Source of the DNA: Magicicada septendecula
Lineage: Eukaryota > Arthropoda > Insecta > Hemiptera > Cicadidae
Direction: 5' to 3'
DNA length: 64,000 nucleotides
Assembly (NCBI GenBank): GCA_034769895.1
Contig: CM068367.1
Span: forward strand, 705,282,885 to 705,346,884
A program made the position numbers and the translations under genes. Shown one piece after another: positions 1-10,079 of this stretch (position 1 is its first letter; every line of letters begins with the position of its first letter). Below the pieces are notes generated by a model. That model was given only the letters and a program-made list of their open reading frames with translations. It made no database searches and had not been told where the DNA came from.

Positions 1-253
1 AATAGTGTGTCACAAATTAAGAAGGTCTCTAAAACACTTGAGTACACCAGAAATAGAAATGCAGAATACAAAATCAATGATAACATTAATGAGGGAGGTA
101 CAATTAACTTCTTTGATTAATGAACCTCATAATAAAATGATGGAAGTAGTCATCGATACAAAAGAACATATGATATTAGAAGAATTGTGGTACAAGATAG
201 AAGATACCTATTTCACATGGACAGAAATAGTTCTACACACCAAGGTTATCTGA
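1..253 (+). pseudogene. Gypsy gag C-terminal fragment (left copy)
   Basis: The 3' end of the gag-like ORF also seen at 56500-56949. The recognisable block is the stretch with KIEDTYFTWTEIV near the end. Reading stops at a TGA (251-253). A diverged inverted relative at about 2365-2540 has CGA at the corresponding place, so the stop probably arose by CpG decay of an Arg codon. The 5' part of the gene lies outside the window. Confidence 0.6.
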
Positions 254-521
254 ACCACAAGTGCAGAGGAAATGATGGACCATGGGTAAACTCACTGAAA
301 ATAAACACAGAGAAATGGGACTGATTTTGAGGGTAATAACCAAGCAAACCAATGGAAGGGAAGGAGCATTAAACTAATTAAACCAATTAATAATAATAAA
401 AAAAAAAACAAATAATATTTAAAGAAAAAAAAAACTTAAAAATAATTGACAAGAAATGACTAAACGACCAAGACAAAGTGAATGAGAAGAGCTATCAAAC
501 CATAATAAATAAGTGTAAGTA
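254..521 (+). other. Gypsy deletion junction, no gene
   Basis: A-rich non-coding sequence between the gag tail and the integrase. A complete Gypsy element would have protease, reverse transcriptase and RNase H here, and none is present. The same junction occurs at 56950-57215, so the deletion predates the segmental duplication. Confidence 0.6.
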
Positions 522-1315
522 TTGTCCAGAATAAATGTAGAAAACCAAACATTTGAAGGAGAAAAGGAGAAGATCGCCAAATTGTATTACATATTAAAGG
601 ATAGGAAGGACCTGGAAGAAATCATAAGTGAAATAGTGCTACAGCAGAAGCAAGATACAAAAATATTAAACATACGAAGGAGACTGTTGGAATCTGAAGA
701 AATTATAAATAACTTTTATTGCCTACACAACGATATACTATTCATTAAAACAAAAAAGAGTCAAGGAACATGGAAACTAGTAGTTCAAAATTCTCTAGAA
801 AACAAAATAATTAAAGACTACCATGTCAGATGGGAACATTAAAAATGGTAAAAGCGTTAGAGGAAGAACTATTCATTAAAGGTATAACTAGAAAGGTAAA
901 TGAAAACATTAAAACATGCACAATATGTCAGATGGTCAAAACCAATAACGAGAGAAAAGATGGAATGATGATACCCATCACTTCAAACGCCAAACTGGAA
1001 AAAGGGTTTCTCGACATATGTGGACCATTCCCACGTAGCGGAGGGAGACACAGATTCAAGTTCATAGTGATTCTATTGGACCATTACACCAAGTACACCA
1101 AGTTATATGCTATAAACAGAGCAACAACAAAGAAAATATTAGACATCAAAAAAAATAAATACATTACAGAAATTGGAAAACCATACATGATTATAACAGA
1201 CCACGGAACACAATTCAAAGGGAAAAAGTGGAGAGATGAATTATTAAAATTAAACATAAAAACATATAAAACATCCGTATACCATCCTAGCAGTAATCCC
1301 GCAGAAAGAGTATAA
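522..1315 (+). pseudogene. Ty3/Gypsy integrase, truncated (left copy)
   Basis: Two overlapping frames (522-842 and 830-1315) together make the N-terminal and core parts of a Gypsy integrase. The zinc-binding module is visible as two His (YHVRWEH) before the frameshift and CTICQ after it. The core shows LDICGPF (first Asp), ITDHGTQF (second Asp) and HPSSNPAER (Glu), so the D,D,E triad is present. The protein ends right after the Glu, and the C-terminal domain is missing. The frameshift at about 835 and the truncation make it inactive. Assignment to Gypsy integrase is strong; the exact lineage is not resolved. Confidence 0.85.
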
Positions 1316-1319
1316 TTTT

Positions 1320-1615
1320 ATAACCAAGTACAATTTTAATGTCAAACTGAGTAATTACCAATTACAAATTAAAGAATTTAGTACAGAGTGTAACCACTGT
1401 TTTTATTTCATAGGGAAGTGTATTGTATAAATTGTGTATTGTATAGCAGAGAAAGCGAGAATGATGGCAAGTGCTCACGTCGCAAATCCGGCGAACTAAC
1501 TGCTCGATTAAGAAGGTTGAACGAAGGCGGGAGTAAAATTTGAATGCTCCAGGCTGTCATAGCTAAGAACACCTTTTACCACACTATTTATTAATTTAAT
1601 TGTTTTAAATAAACA
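1320..1615 (+). repeat. Gypsy LTR, left copy, 5' end trimmed
   Basis: Same sequence as 55003-55304 but lacking the first ~11 bases (TGTTGA...). It joins the integrase directly at ATAACC and ends AAACA, three bases before the primer-binding site. An AATAAA lies a few bases before the end. Confidence 0.75.
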
Positions 1616-1618
1616 ATT

Positions 1619-1756
1619 TGGTGCCACCCGGGATTTAAAAACCCCTATTGAACAACAGTTAAGGTTCCCACTCGCATTGTACTGGTAATTGAAGGATCGC
1701 TACGGAAATCGTTAGCGCAAAACATAGAAGTAACGACACAAGTGTGAGGCGAGCTA
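1619..1756 (+). promoter_or_regulatory. Gypsy primer-binding site and leader after the LTR
   Basis: TGGTGCCACCCGGGATTT begins three bases after the LTR and continues into the same untranslated leader as 55308-55445. A primer-binding site downstream of this LTR means it once served as the 5' LTR of another copy (LTR-internal-LTR-internal). The leader breaks off at about 1750 into inverted sequence. Confidence 0.65.
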
Positions 1757-2161
1757 TTCAATGAATCTGGGTTCTTGTGATTACGAAAAAGATATTAATA
1801 ATGATTACAATAAAAAGTACACTACCTTACATTATTTGTACTTAAATAATATAATGTGTAACTATAATTTGTTCCTGCAGTGTAGTAAAGTGTGTTTCAA
1901 AAGTTCACAATCTAACAACAGGTTATTTTGTTAGTTAACAAATTTTCAGTGTTTTATTTTTTACTTAATCTTTGAAAGAAATAATATTCAGTTTATAGTG
2001 AGAGTTCAGATTACTGTGAGAAATATTTAAAGTGAGTTTATTTCTGAATTTGAGTAATTTAATGATACTTATCAAATCAGTAGACTTGATGTAAACAGTC
2101 GTTCAGGTGAAATGGAATAGGGCTTCAATCGTAGTCAATTTTCAATTATCTGGGGCTTCTG
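1757..2161. repeat. Inverted ~405 bp segment (left duplicate)
   Basis: Copy of 58451-58855, which is the reverse complement of 54478-54882 with few differences. It carries no gene. It marks a rearrangement next to the Gypsy element. Confidence 0.75.
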
Positions 2162-2364
2162 GCATCTTAATTTAGAATTTTGGGGGTTTTCTTCTTAATA
2201 GATTCAAAATAATTTCTTCTGAAACCTATGGTAAGATGTTCTTACTTAATTTAGAATTTTGGGGTTTTTCTTTTTTATATTTGTTTAAGTTTTCTTTAAC
2301 TTTCATTTGTCATTACATTCATCATTAGTTTTCCTTCTCATTTCTTCAATAGTTGGCCTAGTCG
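2162..2364. other. Non-coding spacer with a short direct repeat
   Basis: AT-rich. A ~25 bp string containing TTAATTTAGAATTTTGGGG occurs twice, near 2168 and 2246. No gene is visible. Confidence 0.4.
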
Positions 2365-2542
2365 GTAATCGTACAATCAGTCCCTTTTCTCTATAATTTG
2401 TTTGGAATTAATTTAACCATGGTCCATTATTTCATCTGTACTGGTCGTTCGGATTACCTTGGTCAGCAGAACTATTTCCGTCCTGGTGATATAGATTTTT
2501 GCTACCTTACACAGCAATTCTTCCAATACTATATGTTCATTA
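2365..2542 (-). pseudogene. Diverged inverted Gypsy gag fragment
   Basis: The reverse complement aligns by eye with 170-345 (same order: EHM.LEEL, then TEIVL.TKVI, then MDHG, then a GGGACTGAT block) at roughly three-quarters identity. It is an older copy of the same Gypsy family in the opposite orientation. It keeps an Arg codon where the plus-strand copies have TGA. The gag-only LTR unit starts at 2543, inside this remnant. Confidence 0.55.
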
Positions 2543-2852
2543 TGTGAAGTTACGTTACTATTTAAAATATATTAAATACAATTTATATTTTTTGCCTACC
2601 TGTAAAGGTTCCTTTTTGGGTCCAGAAATCCGATCGCACGAACCTCAGAAGCAAACATGCGTTTCATAGGTTATCGAAATAATTGATTCTACACATTATA
2701 TGAAGAGAATTTAAGATTTAATTTCGTTTAGCATTATTTCAAATTATTACAAGTTTTACTGCATATGACATATTTCGTCAGAAATGATCTTTTGGCTTGT
2801 TACATGACCACCACTATTATTCTAACTTATCCTACAGCTTACCTTAGTTTTT

Positions 2853-2872
2853 ACACACACACACACACACAC
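2853..2872. repeat. (CA)10 microsatellite, unit 1
   Basis: Perfect dinucleotide run inside the LTR, the shortest in the array. The right duplicate (59547-59564) has nine repeats. Confidence 0.95.
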
Positions 2873-4423
2873 TCAAGACTGCCCAGCCTGCAATTTTTTA
2901 CGCACCCAAACACACACAAAATTTTATTTAGCCCTTAACATTTTTATAATAATAAAATTCCCCCCACGCGGTCTTCGCGCACTCTCAGTGTTCGGTCATA
3001 CTTCCTTTTGGTGTCCGATAAAAGTCTCAGGATATGTTCCGCACTCTCACCGAACCGCGGTCAGACAGATCTTTGTTGTTCGAGCACTTTATTACTGGAA
3101 AAAATAAAAAAATTTGTAGAGAGCCTACTTGGCCCCGTGCCGGCCGACACGTATAGAGTAACTGCACTGCGTCCTGTGCTGAGCGGGAGGAACTGTGTAT
3201 TCACTGCCAACAGATTTTCGTCGCCGTTCAAACTGAATTGCTGTGGTTTATTCACTCTATGCATGGCACATAATGTGTTTTTTGTGAGGTAACCGTGGAC
3301 GATATTTGTCGCTGCTAGACTGATGTCACTAGCAGTGGGCGGGGCTTAACAATATTTCCTGTAGTTCATCTTGCTGATATCACAAACTGTTCGTTCATGC
3401 GCCATTTTTTACAGCGCCGTTGGAGTTTCACGGCGTCACTACAGCGCCCCTGCTTGAGATGTTAAGTGCGTGCATCGTCACACATATACAGAGTTCTGAG
3501 AAAATTAGGGTGGTGCAAATTCCTTGCCGAGTTACACCACAGAAACTGCGTCTTGCCTTTGTTTCAACACTGTTTCTTGCCACGTGGTCAGTTATAATGG
3601 AAATAACGTTGTCGGAAAATAAAACTTTCCCAATACTTTTTTATAAAATCCCGCAAAAAATGAAATAAATGAAATTACCCAATTTAGACACGTTACAATA
3701 CCCCCTCAATGAGAATTCTGCTGTCCAGAACAGAAGAAATCTCATTGATAAACCCTTAAGAGGACCGGTGAAGAACTGGTGCCAACAACCCCCTTGTTCT
3801 TATACTTCATGGGTACACGACCCCCCTGGCTCGGCGACCATGGACACATCTGAACGAGATCACTGGACTTCTCCGTAAGAGATCCCAACACCGAAAAATC
3901 GAACAGACAAGTACCACAGCACACCTCACCTTCTAACATGCTACCCCCCAAAATCCTCAATCCCTGGCTTAGATTACGCCAGATCCTCAGCCGATATGTT
4001 TCCCCTTGTATGCAAGCTGGGCTCACACACTTTAGCAGATACTGGGCTCACACACACTCACATTACATATTGACATCACATATCATAAAATTGAAAAGAT
4101 CTTTTAAAATTTATTTACCTGGCAACCCATTGGTTGTTTTCATGTAAAATTGATTCATGAATTTTGTATAAATTCTAAATTATTCTCTTCTTTGTTTTCT
4201 GTTTTTATTTAAGTTAATTTAAACATTTCTTATCATTAATAACATCCTTAACCTACCATGTAATCACTTAGAATCTAACAATACAAGTCAATACAATAAA
4301 TCAATAAAAATAAACATGGTCAATATACAAATAATAAAATATTCTTCGTATTGTTTAAATTAGCAGCCATCCTTACTTTTCTTTTATAAAATTGCTAAAC
4401 TGCTATAATTATTTTTATTATTT

Positions 4424-4461
4424 AGACAAAGCTTTTCGTCATTACTGACATCTTCAGGTCT
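4424..4461 (-). ncRNA. Hammerhead-like ribozyme motif in Penelope repeat (left arm)
   Basis: On the minus strand: AGAC (stem I), CUGAAGA, one extra U, GUCA-GUAA-UGAC (stem II hairpin), GAAA, then AGCUUU and GUCU closing stem I. Hammerhead ribozymes are known from terminal repeats of Penelope-like elements. The extra U after CUGAAGA departs from the canonical core, so activity is uncertain. Confidence 0.5.
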
Positions 4462-5554
4462 TAAACAACGTCTGTCAACTGTACGTTGTAGGCTTTTATA
4501 CTTTAGGCCCCTCCCCTTATGTCATCGCCCCTCCTATTGGTTCTAGCTGCTACCGCTCTTCACGGGAACTTTGTCTACCTTTTTCCGTTAGGCATTTTTC
4601 TAACGTCCGTCAAATTGTTTTAAGAATCTCCCGTTAATTTCTTCATTCTTGACTTATAACCTTTTGCATTTCGTCATTTTTTAGTGTGTTATTCTTATTA
4701 TTTTAATTTATTTTTGTTTATTGTTTAATATATAATAAAATATTTCTTCATTTGTAAAATCCACTTTTATATTCATTAATTTATTTTTATCTTCTTTTTT
4801 AACTTCAAGTATTTCTAGTTCTTCTATTAATTTTCTTTTTTGCGGATTGTTTTCTATTTTTATTATTTCCATATTTTCCTTGGGATTTATGAATTTATGG
4901 CCTGATTCGTTGAAATGTCTTGCATATAGTGAGTTCGTTACTCTAACCCCTTCTCCTTTTGCGTGTTCATTCATTCTAATTTTAAATTTTCTTCCAGTTT
5001 CGCCCAGATTTAAAGTTCCAGGAAGAAAATTTAAAATTAGAATGAATGAACACGCAAAAGGAGAAGGGGTTAGAGTAACGAACTCACTATATGCAAGACA
5101 TTTCAACGAATCAGGCCATAAATTCATAAATCCCAAGGAAAATATGGAAATAATAAAAATAGAAAACAATCCGCAAAAAAGAAAATTAATAGAACAACTA
5201 GAAATACTTAAAGTTAAAAAAGAAGATAAAAATAAATTAAAGAATATAAAAGTGGATTTTACAAATGAAGAAATATTTTATTATATATTAAACAATAAAC
5301 AAAAATAAATTAAAATAATAAGAATAACACACTAAAAAATGACGAAATGCAAAAGGTTATAAGTCAAGAATGAAGAAATTAACGGGAGATTCTTAAAACA
5401 ATTTGACGGACGTTAGAAAAATGCCTAACGGAAAAAGGTAGACAAAGTTCCCGTGAAGAGCGGTAGCAGCTAGAACCAATAGGAGGGGCGATGACATAAG
5501 GGGAGGGGCCTAAAATATAAAAGCCTACAACGTACAGTTGACAGACGTTGTTTA

Positions 5555-5593
5555 AGACCTGAAGATGTCAGTAATGACGAAAAGCTTTGTCTA
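5555..5593 (+). ncRNA. Hammerhead-like ribozyme motif in Penelope repeat (right arm)
   Basis: Same core as at 4424-4461 but on the plus strand, so the two motifs face each other across the palindrome. The flanking AT tract matches the full element (AACAATTATAG) rather than the left arm. Confidence 0.5.
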
Positions 5594-5649
5594 AATAATA
5601 AAAACAATTATAGCAGTTTAGCAATTTTATAAAAGAAAAATAATAAAAT

Positions 5650-8080
5650 AATCGAAGCTTAAAATATTCATTACCTGGCAGGCGAAAAATCCAGATTTTT
5701 TTTTTCAAAAATAATCTTCCAAAAAATTTTAAAATTCAAAAAAATTTAAATTTATTAAAAGGTTTCCCTTACATACAGCAATTATTTGAAATTATCTTAA
5801 ATTGACCAAAAACCAAAGGTGAATTAATCTTCCTTACTATACAAGCTTAGTATGCATATGACCTCATCAGCTGATCGAAACTAGGTCAAGCCCACAACCT
5901 TGACCCACATATGTTATGTATAAGTTCTATCTGAAAATACATTCAACATCTATAACATCCTAACTTGAAACTCAACACATAACAAAATAAAATATTTAAA
6001 ATAACAAAATATGATTATAAATAATAAGCAAATTGACATTTAAATTATTCAAAATAAACACCTTATATCTTTACATTATCAAATTCTCTCAAAGTTTTGT
6101 CACTGGTTTCAAAATAAAAATTTTATATCTTTCAACTATAACTTTCTTCCTTTAACAATTTCATTCTACATTACTTTGGGTGATTTAAACATTTATCTCA
6201 TTTATTTACTACTTGATCTGTATACATATATAATCTTTCTCCCTCCGACTCTAACTTCTAACCATTGTAACTCACATGACACCCATCTCTATCAAAATCT
6301 CTATCGAAACACTCTCTAACCACAACTTATCATTAAACTCAATTCGCCACCTTCTCTCAATGTATAAAAAAAAAAATACTCTCTAACCCTTTGTACATAG
6401 GATACGTGTTTCCCCCCCCAAAACTCATTTCCCTTATCTGGCCCCTGGATTCTACCTAAGGCGGCCCCGTCCCCACTAAATCTGTCCCAATCCCGTCCCA
6501 ACTTATCATTATGTTGCGGACTCCTACATTACACTACCCCCTACTACAAAATTGCCATCCCCAAAATCTCAATCTCATTACCTTACTACAACTACAACAA
6601 AATAACATTATCAATTATAAACAACAATATATCACTCAAAACTCCACATAAATTCTCCACTACTACTGTGTCAACATCAATACTTCTCAAAATTCTATAA
6701 CATTACATTAACTCAAAACAACATTACATTACTTTCATTTCTACTATTTCAACTTTAACTTTGACTTCAACTTGGACAGATCTATATGTCCCATAAAATA
6801 TTCATCACCCAAAACTATCTTTTATTAACTTTCACAAATTATTACTTTACTTCTCAATTTATCAAATTATTTTTATCATTACTTTAAAACAGCATCGGTA
6901 ATATATTAAAACATTACATTGAACATTAATTACTTGGAACATTTATAAACCATTTTACCAGTGACATGTTATTGCTGATCAGCTGATCTCCTAACACAAT
7001 GAAAACACATTTCAAAATTGAACAAATTACATGAAATATATATATATTTATTTATCATTACTTCTCACCTCCTTGTTTCCCCTTTTTCTGATTCTGATAA
7101 TTCATATTAACCACCTGCCAGACGGTTTAATTATCTGCTTAGTTTAAAAAATACACACATAATGAAAACACATATTTTTATCAATACCTATATCTAACCT
7201 ACGATAATAAAATAATACCTTTAAAATTATAGCATGAACACCTTATATTGAATGTATGAGCATCTAATTACTTAAACAGAGCACAAGCATTTTTATTGGA
7301 TCAAAATTTGAGTTAGCAATTTTTCATGTCATAAAATTTAAATTCGTGACTCACCTGAGTCACCTCCCATCCACACACTCAAATTTCCAAATTGATTATT
7401 AATAATTATTATACCTCATCGTTCAATTATTATTAAAATTTTTAATTATCATTTTTATTTAACACAATTAATTCAAATCTCACTATTGAATTAAAATCTT
7501 AGTTACACCTGTAAACATTTTTATTATACATGACTCATACTGTAAAAGTTCTATACTTACAGTCCATTTAACATGATATACACAAAACATATTCACCATA
7601 CCACATTACTTTCACCTCACTTCTGAAACATTTAACACAAATATCAGTTTACATCAAACAATTTAGCCATCTATTACCAAATTCCAAATCTCGTAAAATA
7701 AATTGAATTCATTTATAGAATTTAATTAATTAGCATTTACATAATCACTCAAAATATTTAAAACCTCTCCAATTATTTTAATTAAATTCATTATTAAAAT
7801 ACAAATTCCAATACTATCAAAATATTTACCCTTAACCAATTCCTGTTTTCAAAATTAATTCTGATATTTATTAAATTGCAAAGCATTAATATTATTATAA
7901 TCACTTACCTACATACATACATTGTTTAGCTGACCTTCTACAATACACATAAATAAATGCACTACAATTATTTACAAACTTTAGTTATCAACTGTTCAGT
8001 TTTTCCGCACTTCATTGTCCAAGTCTGCCATGTCAGAACCATAAAACATAATGTTTATCACTGTCTTTTATTGTTTGATA
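5650..8080. other. Gag-only unit 1, non-coding part downstream of gag
   Basis: About 2.4 kb of AT-rich sequence, pyrimidine-biased on the plus strand. It has no credible ORF, only short spurious frames. It contains a palindrome GATCAGCTGATC (6977-6988) and a near-palindrome GTGACTCACCTGAGTCAC (7346-7363). The inner LTR end must lie in this stretch, but I cannot place it with certainty. The best polypurine-tract candidate on the minus strand is near 7070-7090 (AAAAAGGGGAAACAAGGAGG, followed by TG). Confidence 0.4.
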
Positions 8081-8082
8081 GT

Positions 8083-9434
8083 TTAGCCTCCATCGTCATA
8101 GATAAGTCTTAGTTTTATACCACACTGTTCATTTTTATTGACAAACAAATTATTGTTTTGTGTGTTATAACCACAAAAACTGACTTCATTTATCTTACCC
8201 AAATACTCATTAAACCAGTCGACGTTAGGTATTTTTGTTAAGTCTCCGTCATTAAATTCACTCACTATCGGGTTAATTACTTTTGTCAAATCATTATAGT
8301 CATTATTATTCAAATATACTTTTAAACTTTCTTTCCATTCGTCATACTTTCTACTCAAATTATACAATTCTGTTACATACCATTCTCTACTTACCTCTCT
8401 CTCTTCACAACACCACGTCACACTCTCACAATTATTCCGGACAGAGGGTACACAATTACTCAACAAAAATAAACACCTCAATTCATCTATCAATACGGGA
8501 CTCTTGCCCTTCAACAACAACACTTGTGAACTCAATAAATCATCATACACATTATCAACAATAAGGGGAAAATTTACCCTCTGTCCCCACTCTACCACAA
8601 CATTATTTTTCCTCTCTCTCTCTAACTCATTAACACACCTTAACATCTCATAATCACATTCTAAAAATTCCTCAGTATTTTCATTACTTATTTTCACCGT
8701 ATCGACCTCCGATACTAATTCTTCAAATACATTTTATACTCAATATTACTATTCTCATTATTTTCAACATTGTTACACTCGTCATTATAATTTTCATTTG
8801 TATTACTATCTCTCCTACATACACACTCTCTTGACTCCTTTGCTTCTCTACATATTTCAGTTAACTTACTCTCAAGACTACACAGTGAATTAGTTAATAC
8901 GTCAAACTTAGCATCATTCATGTCAAAACGACTATTCATATCGCTACTTATCACATTAAATTTGTTCTCGAAAATTTTTTCGTTATTGTCAAAACGTTTA
9001 TTTAATTCCTTAAACTTGTTATTCTGTTCCTCATGTTGTTTTTCTGAATTTTCTTTCATACTACACATCATACTATACAAATTTGTTAACATGCTACTGT
9101 CGTCACATTTTTTATTTTGATTCACTGGAATAGGTGTTGATTGATGTTCGACATCTTTCATTATTTTTTATTCAGTTATTTCTGTATTACTGTCAATGAA
9201 GCTAACTTCTTCATTATTAGTTGTACAGTCCCCACTCAAATTTGGGGTTATTTGAATCACCGAATCTACAGTTACATTACTCTGATCACTCATATTTAAT
9301 TCTGTTTTATCTTTACTCGCACTTGGAGTCGAATGTGTCTCCAAATTACTCATGTTTAAGTCGTCAAAATTTTCGACACTATTTTTATTTACTTTATTCT
9401 CGTTATCTGACATTTTTTTACAATTGATATTCAA
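8083..9434 (-). pseudogene. Gag-like 450-codon ORF, broken copy (unit 1)
   Basis: Same gene as 13897-15249, but damaged. A Ser codon has become TAA near 9167, and one base is lost near 8735, which shifts frame. Three fragments remain (9168-9434, 8715-9161, 8083-8697). It also differs at a few residues, for example Leu in place of Pro near the C-terminus. It lies next to the array's outer end, where exchange with other units is least likely to repair it. Confidence 0.7.
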
Positions 9435-9614
9435 AATATTACTAATCTAATTAATTAATTTATTTAATTTTTTGTCCTGTACTTTCTATATTACTTTCGG
9501 TATAGCTTTGCGTACATAACGCATTGTTATTTTGCTACGCTAACCTAAAACACACGTTTGCCTCTTTGTAGGTGCGGATTTTACATTAACGCAATTTTTT
9601 AATTGGTAAAATCG

Positions 9615-9632
9615 TCCCTTTCGGCTGCGCCA
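9615..9632 (-). promoter_or_regulatory. Primer-binding site, unit 1
   Basis: The minus strand reads LTR end CTTTACA, then GG, then TGGCGCAGCCGAAAGGGA. The TGG start just inside an LTR is the hallmark of a tRNA primer-binding site. It resembles those of insect Gypsy elements primed by tRNA-Ser, but the tRNA identity is my inference. Confidence 0.65.
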
Positions 9633-9939
9633 CCTGTAAAGTTACTTTACTCTTTAAAATATATTAAATACAATTTATATTTTTTGCCTACCTGTAAAGG
9701 TTCCTTTTTGGGTCCAGAAATCCGATCGCACGAACCTCAGAAGCAAACATGCGTTTCATAGGTTATCGAAATAATTGATTCTACACATCATATGAAGAGA
9801 ATTTAAGATTTAATTTCGTTTAGCATTATTTCAAATTATTACAAGTTTTACTGCATATGACATATTTCGTCAGAAATGATCTTTTGGCTTGTTACATGAC
9901 CACCACCATTATTCTAACTTATCCTACAGCTTACCTTAG

Positions 9940-9944
<5 letters not shown>

Positions 9945-9992
<48 letters not shown>
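9945..9992. repeat. (CA)24 microsatellite, unit 2
   Basis: Perfect run in the LTR. On the transcribed (minus) strand it is (GT)24, about 50 nt downstream of the AATAAA at 10043-10048. Confidence 0.95.
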
Positions 9993-9994
<2 letters not shown>

Positions 9995-10042
9995 AAGACT
10001 GCCCAGTCTGCAATTTTTTACGCACCCAAACACACACAAAAT

Positions 10043-10048
10043 TTTATT
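10043..10048 (-). terminator. Polyadenylation signal in the LTR (unit 2)
   Basis: AATAAA on the minus strand, followed within a few bases by TTTTGTGTGTGTTTGGG and then by the long GT microsatellite. AATAAA plus a GU-rich downstream element is the standard animal arrangement. The same signal occurs in every unit at the matching place. Confidence 0.5.
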
Positions 10049-10079
10049 TAGCCCTTAACATTTTTATAATAATAAAATT

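Larger units (their letters stand above)
1..5008. repeat. Left copy of a ~5 kb segmental duplication
   Basis: This stretch matches 56697-61700 almost base for base. The offset moves from 56696 to 56694 to 56692 through small changes in an A-run and a CA microsatellite. It holds the Gypsy 3' part, inverted Gypsy-like debris, the start of a gag-only LTR unit and the first part of a Penelope insertion. The match ends at 5008, where this copy turns into an inverted Penelope arm and the right copy runs on into a full element. The left end lies outside the window. Confidence 0.9.
4341..5640. mobile_element. Head-to-head pair of truncated Penelope-like copies (imperfect palindrome)
   Basis: The minus-strand arm (4341-5008) and plus-strand arm (5021-5640) carry the same Penelope 3' region: the second half of the GIY-YIG domain and the terminal repeat. 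They meet at a short spacer, 4996-5020. The arms differ at several residues (for example LIEELEILEV against LIEQLEILKV), so they are not a simple fold-back copy. The left end has an extra ~36 bp that the right end lacks, like the one-sided extension known for Penelope ends. TAATAAAAT flanks both sides, and the uninterrupted site is present in units 2-6, which confirms insertion with a 9 bp or slightly longer target duplication. Confidence 0.85.
2543..9634 (-). mobile_element. Gag-only LTR retrotransposon, unit 1 (with Penelope insertion)
   Basis: First unit of the tandem array, reading on the minus strand. The LTR outer end is TGTGAAGTTACG here, against TGTAAAGTTACT in the internal units. After removing the 1300 bp Penelope insertion plus a 9 bp target duplication, the unit is ~5783 bp. 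Its gag ORF is broken. The 2543 boundary is flanked by unrelated Gypsy-like sequence, so this is the true outer edge of the array. Confidence 0.65.

Noticed and set aside
3008..3292. 94-codon frame (starting MVSDKSLRIC) repeated in each unit, with a 67-codon antisense partner
   Set aside because: It recurs only because the units are copies. It lies in the proposed LTR, overlaps frames on both strands, has no domain, and no upstream signal supports translation.
4847..5308. Fused 153-codon frame across the Penelope palindrome
   Set aside because: It reads antisense Penelope sequence into sense sequence by chance at the junction; only the second half is real GIY-YIG coding sequence.
6316..6501. 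61-codon frame MGRDWDRFSG... repeated in units
   Set aside because: Short, crosses poly-A and poly-C runs whose lengths differ among units, and is absent in unit 5, so it is not conserved as coding.
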